Notes under the pieces: generated by a model
What the model saw: the letters and a program-made list of their open reading frames with translations, nothing else
Told to the model about the DNA's origin: nothing
Database searches by the model: none
Translations under genes and position numbers: made by a program
Source of the DNA: Limosilactobacillus mucosae DSM 13345
Lineage (GTDB): Bacteria > Bacillota > Bacilli > Lactobacillales > Lactobacillaceae
Assembly: GCF_001436025.1 (NCBI RefSeq)
Contig: NZ_AZEQ01000011.1
Coordinates: 1 to 64,000 of the forward strand
Reading direction: 5' to 3'
Length of the DNA: 64,000 nucleotides
Shown here: one piece after another, positions 37,751 through 46,695 of the stretch
How the letters are laid out: each line of letters opens with the position of its first letter
How positions within the stretch are numbered: the first letter of the stretch is position 1

Positions 37751-38255
37751 TTTGTTCTTTTACCTGCTCCAGTTTTTGTTCCCGCAGCCGTTTCTCCAAA
37801 GCCTTATTGATATTGCCTGGCAAATAAGCAGAAATATCGCCACCAGCTGCGGCGGTCTCCTTTAAAAGGCTGCTGGAGAGATGCTGATATTTAGGATCAG
37901 CTAAAAAGAAAATCGTTTCTGCCTGATCGTCTAAAAACTGATTCATCGCTGCAATATCGCGTTCGTATTGAAAATCAGTAACGTTACGCAGTCCACGCAT
38001 CAAATAGTCGGCGCCAATCTTGTTCATCAGATCAACGGTCAAGCCCTCAGCCGTGATTACCGAAACATTGGAAAGTCCGGCTACTGCTTCTTTAACCTGG
38101 GCAACGCGTTCCTCAACCGTAAACAGCGGCTTTTTGGAATCATTGCTCATTACTGCAACCGCCAGCTGATCAAACAGCGCGCTGCCGCGACGAATAAGAT
38201 CTAAGTGGCCCAGAGTCAGTGGATCAAATGACCCGGGAAAAAGTGCAATCTTCAT
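37734..38255 (-). CDS. coaD: Phosphopantetheine adenylyltransferase
   Basis: Fourth step of coenzyme A synthesis, phosphopantetheine plus ATP to dephospho-CoA. The 173-residue nucleotidyltransferase has FPGSFDPLTLGHLDLI with the ATP-binding HxGH variant, RGLRNVTDFQYE and SSSLLKE. The C-terminus is about 10-15 residues longer than usual and rich in Glu, Gln and Lys. Start overlaps the rsmD stop (TAATG), the conserved rsmD-coaD pair. Confidence 0.95.
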   Translation of the reverse strand: MKIALFPGSFDPLTLGHLDLIRRGSALFDQLAVAVMSNDSKKPLFTVEERVAQVKEAVAGLSNVSVITAEGLTVDLMNKIGADYLMRGLRNVTDFQYERDIAAMNQFLDDQAETIFFLADPKYQHLSSSLLKETAAAGGDISAYLPGNINKALEKRLREQKLEQVKEQNEQTR

Positions 38256-38821
38256 TAGGCTTCATCCTTTCTAAAACGATAAATCGTCAATACCGTAATA
38301 CCATAAGTCTGCTGTCGCAAAAACTCAAAGCTGCCCCAATTCTCAGTCGGCAGCTGAGCTTCTTGATTGGTCTCAGCTACGATTAAAGCTTGATCGTTCA
38401 ATAGATTCAAGTCAACCATTTTTTCCAGATCATCAATAATATGCTGCTTGGCATATGGCGGATCCAAAAAGACCAAATCAAAATGCTGTGTTTGCCGACT
38501 CAAAAAATGCAGGGCTTTTTCGGCATCCTGTTTATAAACACTGAAACGCTCAGGGTGCTTGGTAACCTCAATATTTTTTTTGATGGTTTTGATGGCTGCA
38601 TACTGCCGATCAATCAAGGTCGCATGATCGATTCCCCGCGAAACGGCTTCAATACTCAGCCCACCGCTGCCGCCATATAGATCTAGACTGGTCCCGCCTT
38701 CAAAATAAGGGCCGATAATATTAAACAGCGACTCTTTGACCTTATCAGTCGTTGGTCGCGTTGCCATTCCAGGTACGGCATTCAAGCGCCGTCCACGAAA
38801 CTCGCCTGAAATAATTCTCAT
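38255..38821 (-). CDS. rsmD: 16S rRNA (guanine966-N2)-methyltransferase RsmD
   Basis: Methylates G966 of 16S rRNA. The 188-residue SAM-dependent enzyme begins MRIISGEFRGRRL, has the SAM loop SLDLYGGSGGLSIEA and the catalytic FLDPPYAK (DPPY class of amino-methyltransferases). Its start overlaps the ylbG stop as ATGA, and its end couples to coaD. Confidence 0.94.
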   Translation of the reverse strand: MRIISGEFRGRRLNAVPGMATRPTTDKVKESLFNIIGPYFEGGTSLDLYGGSGGLSIEAVSRGIDHATLIDRQYAAIKTIKKNIEVTKHPERFSVYKQDAEKALHFLSRQTQHFDLVFLDPPYAKQHIIDDLEKMVDLNLLNDQALIVAETNQEAQLPTENWGSFEFLRQQTYGITVLTIYRFRKDEA

Positions 38822-39105
38822 TCTTTTTCATCCTCATCATGTTTTTTGTACAGTCCCGTCACTTCCAGATCGGTCAATTCAGGATCGATTTCCGGCCAGT
38901 GCGACTGCATTACTTTTCTGACATTACGCAGCTGCCGCAGTTTTTCAATTGTATTGGCAATATTTTCTTCATCAACGTACAAAACCACGTAATGCATCCG
39001 GCGCGATGAATATTGAACATGACCATACCGCCGCAGCGACTTGACCGTCTTCATGCTGTTTAAGTAGACGATCAAGCCGCGCCGGGGACGAATCTTAAAG
39101 CTCAT
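38818..39105 (-). CDS. YlbG-family protein (UPF0298)
   Basis: A 95-residue soluble protein of the UPF0298/DUF2129 family; the sequence RGLIVYLNSMKTVKSLRRYG and VVLYVDEENIANTIEKL are characteristic. Function not known; in Bacillus it lies in the same ylb cluster beside rsmD and coaD. The C-terminal 20 residues are acidic. The start overlaps the ftsW stop (TAATG). Confidence 0.88.
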   Translation of the reverse strand: MSFKIRPRRGLIVYLNSMKTVKSLRRYGHVQYSSRRMHYVVLYVDEENIANTIEKLRQLRNVRKVMQSHWPEIDPELTDLEVTGLYKKHDEDEKE

Positions 39106-40310
39106 TACCCGATCCTCCTTTGTCTGATTGCCTGTAGGCGCCGTTGATTTTTACGCCGCAGCTTTTGCCGAATGCTGACATTCATCGCCAAACCAAGCGC
39201 AATGCTTAATGCAATCATACTGGATCCCCCATAACTGATAAATGGGAACGTTACCCCCGTAATCGGCAGCAGACCGGTAACCCCACCGACGTTGATTGCA
39301 GCTTCAACGGCAATAAAAGTACCCACTCCATAGCAAAGCAGTCCCTCATACATATTGTCAGAGCGGACCCCAACCCGAATAATCTGGCAGATGATGACCG
39401 CTAAAAGTGCCAGGATCAAAAATACACCAATAAAGCCAAGCTCCTCGCTGACAACTGATAGGATAAAATCGGTATTTGGCTCTGGCAGATAGCCCATTTT
39501 TTGAATACCATTGCCCAGACCAACGCCTTTTAGCCCACCATTGCTGATTGCATAGTATGAATTAACCAGCTGACTGCCGGCACCACTCTGAGTCCCAAAC
39601 GGATTGACAAATGCCACGAAGCGCGCGACCTGATAGTTTTTGATATGACCAGTTGCCACAACCTTAGCCAAGCTGGGTAAGGCAACCATTCCAATCAAAA
39701 GCAGACCGTCAAAAATCAGAATCGTCCAACGTGAATTATAGCCCGATGCCATGATTATCAAAGCAGCAATGGCAAAGTTGATCGAAAAACCACCGACGTC
39801 AGGCTGAATAATGATTAAAATCAGCAAAATTGCAGTCAAAATCAATCCTGAAACATAATCCTGCATACTGGGACGATGCAGCTCGTCATTGACCTTGGTA
39901 CAGCGATCGGCCCAATAGACAATCATAAAAAGCTTGGTGAACTCGGCCGGCTGAATGCTGATCGGCCCCAGATTGATCCAGCCATTGGCACCATTAACGG
40001 CACGACCGGCAACCTTAACAAAAAGCAGCGCCAAAAGCAAAATCCCAAAAGACAATCCTAAAATACCTTTAGTTCTTAGCTTGTCTAGATTGAGCGAAGC
40101 AAAAAAACCAAATACTCCCCAGCCCATCAATACAAATACGATCTGCTTGATCAGATAGTTGACTGGTGAGCCGCCTGTCTGCATTCTGATTGCGGCACTG
40201 GCCGAATAAACCATGACTACGCCGATTAGACACAGCACCAAATACGGAATTAAAATCCAATAGTCAATGTTGCGCAATTTTCGATAGATTTTTTTTAACG
40301 TCGTCTTCAA
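39105..40310 (-). CDS. ftsW: FtsW/RodA/SpoVE-family peptidoglycan polymerase
   Basis: SEDS-family glycosyltransferase that polymerises lipid II, probably at the division septum. The 401-residue protein has about ten membrane helices. Conserved segments are QPDVGG (with the catalytic Asp), LVNSYYAISNGGLKGVGLGNG and the C-terminal VTFPFISYGGSSM. I call it FtsW rather than RodA because of the closing motif and neighbourhood, with moderate certainty. It starts with TTG at 40310 after GAGGA at 8 bases. No penicillin-binding protein gene is adjacent. Confidence 0.85.
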   Translation of the reverse strand: MKTTLKKIYRKLRNIDYWILIPYLVLCLIGVVMVYSASAAIRMQTGGSPVNYLIKQIVFVLMGWGVFGFFASLNLDKLRTKGILGLSFGILLLALLFVKVAGRAVNGANGWINLGPISIQPAEFTKLFMIVYWADRCTKVNDELHRPSMQDYVSGLILTAILLILIIIQPDVGGFSINFAIAALIIMASGYNSRWTILIFDGLLLIGMVALPSLAKVVATGHIKNYQVARFVAFVNPFGTQSGAGSQLVNSYYAISNGGLKGVGLGNGIQKMGYLPEPNTDFILSVVSEELGFIGVFLILALLAVIICQIIRVGVRSDNMYEGLLCYGVGTFIAVEAAINVGGVTGLLPITGVTFPFISYGGSSMIALSIALGLAMNVSIRQKLRRKNQRRLQAIRQRRIG

Positions 40311-40346
40311 CTAGCCATTCCTCGCTTTTTGATAAAATCAAGTAAC

Positions 40347-40352
40347 ATTATA
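40347..40352 (-). promoter_or_regulatory. Candidate -10 element upstream of ftsW
   Basis: A perfect TATAAT on the minus strand 37 bases before the ftsW start. A matching -35 at the right distance is not clear. Confidence 0.4.
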
Positions 40353-40412
40353 CACCAGTATTCATGTAAACATGCGGCAAATCACAAGCCGTCTGAAAAC
40401 TGGATGACATTT

Positions 40413-40457
40413 AAAAAAGACTCATCATCCGGTTACTAGGCCGAATGATGAGTCTTT
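40413..40457 (-). terminator. Terminator of typA
   Basis: Minus-strand aaagactcatcat / atgatgagtcttt with a loop of about 16 bases followed by TTTTTTAA. Confidence 0.9.
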
Positions 40458-40488
40458 ATCAAATCTTAATACATGCATCAAGCACTGA

Positions 40489-42333
40489 CTACTTGCGTGA
40501 AGCTGCCCGACGACGCTTGGCTTCCTTTTCACGAGCATTCGTGTTCAGAATCTGCTTACGCAGGCGCACGTTTTCAGGAGTGATTTCACAGTATTCATCA
40601 TCGTTCAAGAATTCCAGTGATTCTTCCAGTGAAAGGTGCGTTGGCGTCTTGATCCGCGCCATTTCATCAGAACCAGCTGCCCGCACGTTGGTCAGGTTCT
40701 TACCCTTGGTGATGTTAACGGTAATGTCGTTTTCACGATTGTTTTCACCAACGATCATACCTTCGTAGACTTCCGTACCTGGGTCGATCAAAAGCGTACC
40801 ACGCGATTCGATCCCCATCATTGCGTAAGTCGTAGCCTTGCCAGCATTCATTGATACCAGCGTTCCCTTAGTCCGGCCTGGGTTCCAGTTCTTGATAACT
40901 GGGCGGTATTCCTTGAAGGAGTGGCTCATGATCCCATAACCACGAGTCTGTGACATGAATTCAGTCGAGTAGCCAATCAGACCACGGGAAGGAACTTCAA
41001 AGATCATCCGCGTTTGACCGTTCTTGGAAGGTTCCATGTTCTTCATTTCACCCTTACGCTTTGCGAGGGAGTCAATGATACCACCAGTGTATTCATCAGG
41101 AACGTCTACTTGGACTTCTTCAAATGGCTCGCAGGTCGTACCATCGATTTCACGGTAGATAACCTGTGGACGAGAAACCTGCAGCTCGTAGCCTTCCCGA
41201 CGCATCGTTTCAATCAGGATTGACAGGTGTAGCTCACCACGGCCAGAAACCGTCCAGGCACCTGGTTCGTCAGTTGGATCAACCCGCAGTGAAACATCCG
41301 TGTGCAGTTCAGCGTTCAGACGGTTTTCCAGTTGACGAGACGTAACGAACTTACCTTCCCGACCAGCAAATGGTGAGTCATTGGTCCGGAAAGTCATTTG
41401 CAGCGTAGGCGGATCGATCCGCAATGGCTTCAAGGCTTCAGGATGTTCAGAATCCGTAATCGTTTCACCAACGTTGATGTCTTCCATCCCAGAAATGGCA
41501 ATCAAGTCACCCGCCTTGGCTTCTTGAATTTCTTCACGCTTCAGACCAAAGAAACCAAACAGCTTGGTAACCCGGAAGTTCTTCTTGGAGCCATCCAGCT
41601 TCATAACAGAAACATTGTCGCCGACCTTGATCTTGCCACGGAAAATCCGACCAATCCCAATTCGGCCAACAAAGTCGTTGTAGTCCAAAATGGCAACTTG
41701 GAATTGCAGTGGTTCATCGGAGTTGTCGATTGGCGCTGGAATCGTCTTGACGATCGTGTCAAACAATGGCTTCATCGTGTGTTCCTGCGTTGAGACATCA
41801 GAGTCGTAGCTGGAAGTACCGTTCATAGCTGAAGTGTAGATAACTGGGAAGTCCAGCTGATCTTCATCGGCACCCAATTCAATGAACAGATCCAATACTT
41901 CATCAACGACTTCTTCTGGACGTGCGCCTTTACGGTCAACCTTGTTGATAACCACGATTGGCGTCAGGTGTTGTTCCAGAGCTTTTTGCAGCACGAACCG
42001 CGTCTGTGGCATCGTACCTTCAAAGGCATCGACAACCAGCAGCACGCCATCAACCATTTTCATAACCCGTTCAACTTCACCACCGAAGTCGGCGTGGCCT
42101 GGGGTATCCAAAATGTTGATCTGGTACTTACCGTACTTAACGGCCGTGTTCTTGGAGAGGATGGTGATACCACGTTCACGTTCAATGGCGTTGGTATCCA
42201 TGGCCCGATCCTGAATTTCGAAGTGTTCTGGCAAAGTGTCAGACTGCTTCAACATTTCATTGACCAGAGTAGTCTTACCATGGTCGACGTGGGCAATGAT
42301 CGCAATGTTGCGAATATCATCACGTGTTTTCAA
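40489..42333 (-). CDS. typA: Translational GTPase TypA/BipA
   Basis: Ribosome-binding GTPase involved in 50S assembly and stress adaptation. The 614-residue protein contains [45 protein letters not shown]-like beta-barrel and alpha/beta domains and the TypA-specific C-terminal domain. It starts at a TTG codon (42333) with AAAGGAAG 8 bases before; no ATG in frame nearby would keep the N-terminus [12 protein letters not shown]. The gene is a separate unit with a terminator. Confidence 0.95.
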   Translation of the reverse strand: MKTRDDIRNIAIIAHVDHGKTTLVNEMLKQSDTLPEHFEIQDRAMDTNAIERERGITILSKNTAVKYGKYQINILDTPGHADFGGEVERVMKMVDGVLLVVDAFEGTMPQTRFVLQKALEQHLTPIVVINKVDRKGARPEEVVDEVLDLFIELGADEDQLDFPVIYTSAMNGTSSYDSDVSTQEHTMKPLFDTIVKTIPAPIDNSDEPLQFQVAILDYNDFVGRIGIGRIFRGKIKVGDNVSVMKLDGSKKNFRVTKLFGFFGLKREEIQEAKAGDLIAISGMEDINVGETITDSEHPEALKPLRIDPPTLQMTFRTNDSPFAGREGKFVTSRQLENRLNAELHTDVSLRVDPTDEPGAWTVSGRGELHLSILIETMRREGYELQVSRPQVIYREIDGTTCEPFEEVQVDVPDEYTGGIIDSLAKRKGEMKNMEPSKNGQTRMIFEVPSRGLIGYSTEFMSQTRGYGIMSHSFKEYRPVIKNWNPGRTKGTLVSMNAGKATTYAMMGIESRGTLLIDPGTEVYEGMIVGENNRENDITVNITKGKNLTNVRAAGSDEMARIKTPTHLSLEESLEFLNDDEYCEITPENVRLRKQILNTNAREKEAKRRRAASRK

Positions 42334-42392
42334 AAGTTATCTTCCTTTCGTCTAATCAATACTCTAAATTTTGTGGGGCAGCGGCCTTGTCA

Positions 42393-42419
42393 TAAAAAAA
42401 CTGTGACCGCTGTCACAGT
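42393..42419 (-). terminator. Terminator of suhB
   Basis: Minus-strand actgtgac / gtcacagt with a 4-base loop followed by seven T, 7 bases after the suhB stop codon. Confidence 0.9.
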
Positions 42420-42425
42420 CTTGGG

Positions 42426-43190
42426 CTATTCAGCGATGGTCAAAAGATCTTGACCGGCTTGCTTTGTCGCTACTAATACAAGGTTAGATGATAACACATT
42501 GAGATGATCATCGTCAATTGGTTTCACAACTAATCCCAGTTCTTCGGCCAAGACGCGGCCAGCCGCCAAATCCCATGGATGCAGGTGCGAAACGTATGCA
42601 CCCAAGCATCCGGTCAGCACATAGATCATTTCAATGCCGGCACTGCCATACATTCTTAGACCACGCGCTTTGCGAGCGGCTTTTTGCAGTCCATGAACGT
42701 TATTCATGGTCAAATACCCATTCATTACCATCAGACTATCAGCCAGTGATTTGTTTTCGGGTGTATGCAGCCGCTGCTGGTTGGCAAATACTCCCATGCC
42801 TTTGCCGCCATGATAGAGCGTTCCCTCGACAACATCCATGATATAGCCCAAGGTTGGCTGACCATCAACGTATAGTCCCATCATAATCGCAAAATTACGC
42901 TTTTGCATAACAAAATTCATCGTGCCATCAATCGGATCGACAATCCAAACATGCCCCTTTAAATCATCAACCTGATCGCCAAAGCCTTCCTCACTGACGA
43001 TTCGACAGGCAGGATCAATTGTTTTGAGCCGTTCATCAATCATTTTTTCATTCTGCTTATCAACAGTCGTCACCAGATCCCTGGCACTGGTTTTTTCAGC
43101 AACGTTAAATTTTTTGGTCATCAGCTGCAGCGTTTGCTGACGGACTTCCCACATCAGCCGCTGCGCCTGCTGATCAATTTGTTCGAGCAT
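42426..43190 (-). CDS. Inositol monophosphatase family protein
   Basis: Mg-dependent phosphatase of the IMPase/SuhB superfamily, 254 residues. Metal-binding motifs are all present: RIVSEEGFG (Glu), VDPIDGTMNFVM and HPWDLAAGRVLAEELG. Substrate in lactobacilli is not established; inositol phosphate, NADP or PAP are possible. AGAGGTG precedes the ATG. It follows the UPF0223 gene by 16 bases and precedes typA, an arrangement common in this group. Confidence 0.88.
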   Translation of the reverse strand: MLEQIDQQAQRLMWEVRQQTLQLMTKKFNVAEKTSARDLVTTVDKQNEKMIDERLKTIDPACRIVSEEGFGDQVDDLKGHVWIVDPIDGTMNFVMQKRNFAIMMGLYVDGQPTLGYIMDVVEGTLYHGGKGMGVFANQQRLHTPENKSLADSLMVMNGYLTMNNVHGLQKAARKARGLRMYGSAGIEMIYVLTGCLGAYVSHLHPWDLAAGRVLAEELGLVVKPIDDDHLNVLSSNLVLVATKQAGQDLLTIAE

Positions 43191-43206
43191 TCCTACACCT
43201 CTAATG

Positions 43207-43494
43207 TTATTTTACGCTTAGCTTGATTTGTCCTGCTTTTTGCTCACGAGCGGCTTTGATGACATCATAGAGCTGATAGCCACCCGTCACCTTGGCAAAT
43301 TCTTTACCCAGCCTTTTTTCCTCGCTTTTAGCTGGTACCACGTTCTTAAAATCTCGATAACAGTCCATGATCTGCTGACGATTGATGCCTGTTTCGTAAG
43401 CATCCTCCACAACTCGAAACATTGCAATCACGGTTTCAATCTCAGCTGTACTCCAGCCTGGATCCAGTGGATAGGAATAATTTTTATCGTGCAC
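43207..43494 (-). CDS. UPF0223 family protein
   Basis: A 95-residue conserved protein; the N-terminal NYSYPLDPGWSTAEIETVIAMF and the RQQIMDCYRDFKNVVPAKSEE segment are family marks (YktA-like). No known activity. The start is most likely the GTG at 43494, with GGAAG 8 bases upstream; the GTG three codons earlier overlaps that site. Cotranscribed with the phosphatase gene downstream. Confidence 0.85.
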   Translation of the reverse strand: MHDKNYSYPLDPGWSTAEIETVIAMFRVVEDAYETGINRQQIMDCYRDFKNVVPAKSEEKRLGKEFAKVTGGYQLYDVIKAAREQKAGQIKLSVK

Positions 43495-43638
43495 TGTCTT
43501 CACTTCCTTTTTACGGTATTCTGCTTATCTCATCTAGTATATGCCTTCATTATCAAATTGACAGGCTTCTGTCCGCTTTTTTTCGAGTTTTTATGATAGA
43601 CTATTCTTTGAATGTTTAATATGGAGGCGAAACCAAGT

Positions 43639-44199
43639 ATGTTTTTAATGAAAGACATTGTTCGTGATCCCGACCCCGTTCTGCGCAAGCGGGCGGCCAA
43701 AGTCGAGTTCCCTCTTTCTGAAGATGACCAGAAATTGGCCAAGGACTTGATGGAATACCTGGTGGTCAGTCAAGATCCTGAACTGTGTGAAAAATATAAG
43801 CTGCGGGCCGGCGTCGGGCTGGCGGCTCCGCAAGTCGGCGAATCCAAACAGATGGCCGCTGTCCTGGTTCCTGGTGAAGAGCCAGATGACAAGCCGGTTT
43901 TTAAAGACGTTATTATCAATCCAGTAATCATCAGCGAATCGGTTCAATATGGCGCTTTAACTGAAGGCGAAGGCTGTCTGTCCGTTGATCGTGACGTTCC
44001 CGGCTATGTACCGCGTCATGATCGGATTACCTTGAAATACCAAGACACGACTGGTGAAACGCACAAGATCCGGCTCAAGCATTATCCAGCCATCGTCTGC
44101 CAACATGAAATCGATCATCTGCATGGGGTCTTGTTCTATGATCACATCAATAAGGAACATCCTTTTGAGGCACCTAAAGATACGATTCTATTCGACTAG
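43639..44199 (+). CDS. def: Peptide deformylase
   Basis: Removes the formyl group from nascent proteins. The 186-residue Gram-positive (type 2) enzyme starts [16 protein letters not shown] and carries all three motifs: [19 protein letters not shown] and QHEIDHLHG, providing the Cys and two His that hold the metal. I start at 43639 after GGAGG; a frame-extending ATG at 43612 lacks a site and the ATG at 43648 is also possible. Own terminator; divergent from the UPF0223 gene. Confidence 0.95.
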   Translation: MFLMKDIVRDPDPVLRKRAAKVEFPLSEDDQKLAKDLMEYLVVSQDPELCEKYKLRAGVGLAAPQVGESKQMAAVLVPGEEPDDKPVFKDVIINPVIISESVQYGALTEGEGCLSVDRDVPGYVPRHDRITLKYQDTTGETHKIRLKHYPAIVCQHEIDHLHGVLFYDHINKEHPFEAPKDTILFD

Positions 44200-44216
44200 G
44201 CTTAGCCGATTCAAGA

Positions 44217-44254
44217 AGTCTGAGCACACCGCTTTTCGTGCGCTTGGGCTTTTT
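44217..44254 (+). terminator. Terminator of def
   Basis: Stem agtctgagcacac / gtgcgcttgggct (G-U pairs and one mismatch) followed by TTTTT on the plus strand. Confidence 0.7.
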
Positions 44255-44285
44255 ATGTTGCCCAAGTTACGTCTGACAAGCGATA

Positions 44286-44750
44286 TCAATTGTTCTGATT
44301 CAATTTGCGCAGATCCATTACGTATTCGCGCGTGGCTTCATTATAGATATAGGCTACGTCAATATGCAGCATTTGTTCGTAGGTCCACCAATCAGTCACG
44401 ACAAATGTTTTGGCTGCTGTTGGCAGATGATCCAGATGCTTTTCTTTCGCATAGGCATTCAGCGCCATTTCAACGTCTTTTTCTTTTAGTTCCGTAACTT
44501 TTTTAGCTTTGAGCGTATATTCAAATGCCAGCACGCCTTTCCCCCAAACATCGGCTACCAGCTGTGATTCCGGCATTGATGGCAGCTGCAGCAGATTTTG
44601 CTTCAATGCATAAGCCATCGCCGCATCGGTTGCCGCTTGAGCCTGTTTGCGCAGCATGAGCGTTGCTCGGTTGATCATCGTCCGGTGAATCAGCAGATAG
44701 ATTGCAATGACAATAATTGCCGAGACTAGAATCATGATAAACAGTCGCAT
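44286..44750 (-). CDS. Hypothetical protein with N-terminal membrane anchor
   Basis: A 154-residue protein with one hydrophobic helix at residues 3-21 followed by a basic stretch, so the rest may face outside or remain cytosolic. The soluble part has no recognised domain; it contains AFEYTLKAKKVTELKEKDVEMAL-type helical segments and ends in a Tyr/Asn-rich tail. GGAGG precedes the ATG. Convergent with def and divergent from rpoY. I do not recognise the family. Confidence 0.65.
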   Translation of the reverse strand: MRLFIMILVSAIIVIAIYLLIHRTMINRATLMLRKQAQAATDAAMAYALKQNLLQLPSMPESQLVADVWGKGVLAFEYTLKAKKVTELKEKDVEMALNAYAKEKHLDHLPTAAKTFVVTDWWTYEQMLHIDVAYIYNEATREYVMDLRKLNQNN

Positions 44751-44810
44751 TTTAAATTCCTCCGTTTTATTATTCTTATCTTAAGAATACCACATGGTTC
44801 ATTAAGAATG

Positions 44811-44839
44811 GCGACACTGCTCGTTAGTTGTGATAAAAT
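44811..44839 (+). promoter_or_regulatory. Candidate promoter of rpoY
   Basis: GCGACA (44811-44816), 17-base spacer, TAAAAT (44834-44839), about 45 bases before the start codon. Confidence 0.55.
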
Positions 44840-44882
44840 AAATTGGTGATTTATCGAGATCCAATATCTAAGGAGAGAAAAA

Positions 44883-45095
44883 ATGACTTTTAAAGTTTAC
44901 TATCAACCAGATAAAACCATGACTCCTCGACGTGAAAACACCAAGTCGCTTTACTTGGAAGCTGACTCTGAAGCAGCGGCACGTCAGCTCGTGGAAACTA
45001 AGACCGAATATCAAATTGAATTCATTGAATTGCTGGATGAAAAGTCTTTGGCATACGAAAAGCAGAATCCAGACTTCAAGATTACCGAATTTTAG
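44883..45095 (+). CDS. rpoY: RNA polymerase epsilon subunit RpoY
   Basis: Small accessory subunit of Firmicute RNA polymerase (DUF1447). The 70-residue product matches the family: TFKVYYQPDKTMTPRRENTK at the start, ARQLVETKTEYQIEFIELL in the middle and EKQNPDFKITEF at the end. AAGGAGAG precedes the ATG. It is a single-gene unit here; in many Firmicutes it lies upstream of rnjA, which is not in this window. Confidence 0.93.
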   Translation: MTFKVYYQPDKTMTPRRENTKSLYLEADSEAAARQLVETKTEYQIEFIELLDEKSLAYEKQNPDFKITEF

Positions 45096-45112
45096 GCTGA
45101 ATGGTCTTTAAT

Positions 45113-45145
45113 GGCTGGGACGGCAAGTCTGTCTCGGCTTTTTTA
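45113..45145 (+). terminator. Terminator of rpoY
   Basis: Stem ggctgggac / gtctcggct with G-U pairs, 9-base loop, followed by TTTTTT. It ends about 20 bases before the next gene. Confidence 0.8.
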
Positions 45146-45165
45146 TTATTTTTAAGGAGCGTTGC

Positions 45166-46128
45166 ATGGAGTATTCAATCATTGTTAATCCATTAGCAGG
45201 CAGCGGCCGTGCTAAAAAAATCTGGCAGCAGCTGCAGAGCCGTCTAAACGAGCTGAATATCGTGTATCAAGTCGTTGAAACCCGCTATCATGGACATGCC
45301 GTCGATTTGGCCGAGCGAATTGCTCATCGTTTTGCTTCTGCTGCGGCTACGCATGTCGTAATGGTGGTTGGCGGCGATGGAACCTTGCACGAAACACTCA
45401 ATGGGCTGATTAAGGCGAACTCGTCATTACCGCTGGCCTATATTCCAGCTGGCAGCGGCAATGACTTTGCTCGCGGCTATGGTCTGTCGCAAGATCCAAT
45501 GACCGCCTTGCAACAGGCATTGGACGCCCAGCACCCGACACTGATCAACGTTGGTCATTATTATGATGCGATCAAGCAGGAAGAAGGCTACTTTTTAAAT
45601 AACCTTGGAGTTGGCTTTGATGCCGCCATTGTCAGTCAGGCTAACGCATCAAGCGCCAAAAAGCGGCTGAATCGCTGGCATCTGGGCAACTTATCGTATT
45701 TGTCGCAGGCTTTAGGCGTTTTATACAATCAAGAGCCCTTTGAGACGATGGTGCAAGAAAAAAATGGTCATCATCACCTTTTCCCCAAAACTTTTATTCT
45801 GATTGCCAGCAACCACCCCTACATCGGCGGCGGGTTTAAGATTGCTCCTGACGAATCCTTGCATTCATCAACTCTAGAGCTTTTAGTAGTTGAAAGACGC
45901 AACTGGCTGATTACGTTTTGGTGTCTGCGGCAGTTTGCACGCGGCAGGCTGAATCATTCTCGTTTTGCCAAATGCTTCCGTGCATCCAGACTGCATTACG
46001 TTACGACCTCACTAGAATTTGCGCAAACTGATGGCGAGGAGATGGGCAGTCGTTTTATGGATCTGACGCTGGATACTTGTCAATATCCGTTTTGGGGCAC
46101 TTCACTAAAAGAAAAAAAGTTTAATTAA
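45166..46128 (+). CDS. Diacylglycerol kinase-family lipid kinase
   Basis: Cytosolic lipid kinase of the DAGK catalytic family (DgkB/YegS-like), 320 residues. The motifs IVNPLAGSGRAKKIW, VVGGDGTLHETLNGL and IPAGSGNDFARG form the nucleotide site; LNNLGVGFDAAIV and IASNHPYIGGGFKIAP follow. Either diacylglycerol recycling to phosphatidate during lipoteichoic-acid synthesis or another lipid is possible. AAGGAG precedes the ATG; the gene probably relies on read-through from rpoY or a promoter I cannot identify. Confidence 0.85.
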   Translation: MEYSIIVNPLAGSGRAKKIWQQLQSRLNELNIVYQVVETRYHGHAVDLAERIAHRFASAAATHVVMVVGGDGTLHETLNGLIKANSSLPLAYIPAGSGNDFARGYGLSQDPMTALQQALDAQHPTLINVGHYYDAIKQEEGYFLNNLGVGFDAAIVSQANASSAKKRLNRWHLGNLSYLSQALGVLYNQEPFETMVQEKNGHHHLFPKTFILIASNHPYIGGGFKIAPDESLHSSTLELLVVERRNWLITFWCLRQFARGRLNHSRFAKCFRASRLHYVTTSLEFAQTDGEEMGSRFMDLTLDTCQYPFWGTSLKEKKFN

Positions 46129-46173
46129 AAACGTGCGAACAGCAGGCGTTATCGCCGCAGCTCGCACGTTTTT
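46127..46173. terminator. Bidirectional terminator after the lipid kinase gene
   Basis: A 12-bp stem aaaaacgtgcga / tcgcacgttttt with inner gcaggcg / cgccgc pairing and T-runs on both sides; it serves the plus-strand kinase and could end the minus-strand gene at 46263. Confidence 0.9.
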
Positions 46174-46262
46174 AACATCCTCGCTTCTATAGTTGGAAAC
46201 GAAAAACGATTACTCAAGCGGATTTGAAATAATCGTTTGTTTTTATATTTATTTTAAGCCGA

Positions 46263-46475
46263 TTAATCCTCAGAAGCTTCCATCGCCTCAAGAATAATGC
46301 TTAGCTGACTGCATTCCTCGCGCAGACGCTGCATTTCATCCCCAAATTGAGGTTCGATCGTTATCGTTTGCGTACCGGATTGAGCGGCATTAGCCTTAGA
46401 TTCTGCCTGACATAACCGGTTAAGCTTGTTTTGGGCTTCAACTAAATCATGTTGAATTTCAAACTTGTTGCTCAC
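46263..46475 (-). CDS. Small hypothetical coiled-coil protein
   Basis: A 70-residue acidic protein beginning at a GTG codon (46475) with GGAGGT 9 bases upstream. The open frame continues 22 codons further but that part lacks a site and reads as AT-rich leader. The product is predicted helical with heptad-like spacing (LVEAQNKLNRLCQ, then MQRLREECSQLSIILEAM), and has two cysteines. No recognised domain. It is probably a single-gene unit. Function unknown. Confidence 0.6.
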   Translation of the reverse strand: MSNKFEIQHDLVEAQNKLNRLCQAESKANAAQSGTQTITIEPQFGDEMQRLREECSQLSIILEAMEASED

Positions 46476-46650
46476 TTTAAACAACCTCCAATAATGAAAA
46501 TATTTAAAGCTGATCCGGATTGGATAAACATAATTTAACACTCTCTTTAAAAAATGTTAACCTTTTTCGTTTTACAAGTTTGTTACGTTTCAATAAGAAA
46601 TCTTTTAGTATTTTGTACTTTCAAAACAATTGCTTAATCGATGCAATTAG

Positions 46651-46680
46651 AAAAGCAGCCCGCAGATCAAGCCGGCTGCT
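46651..46680 (-). terminator. Terminator of the LysM-NlpC/P60 gene
   Basis: Minus-strand agcagcc / gggctgct stem followed by TTTTCT, 16 bases past the stop codon. Confidence 0.8.
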
Positions 46681-46695
46681 CTTTTATTTTATGGA

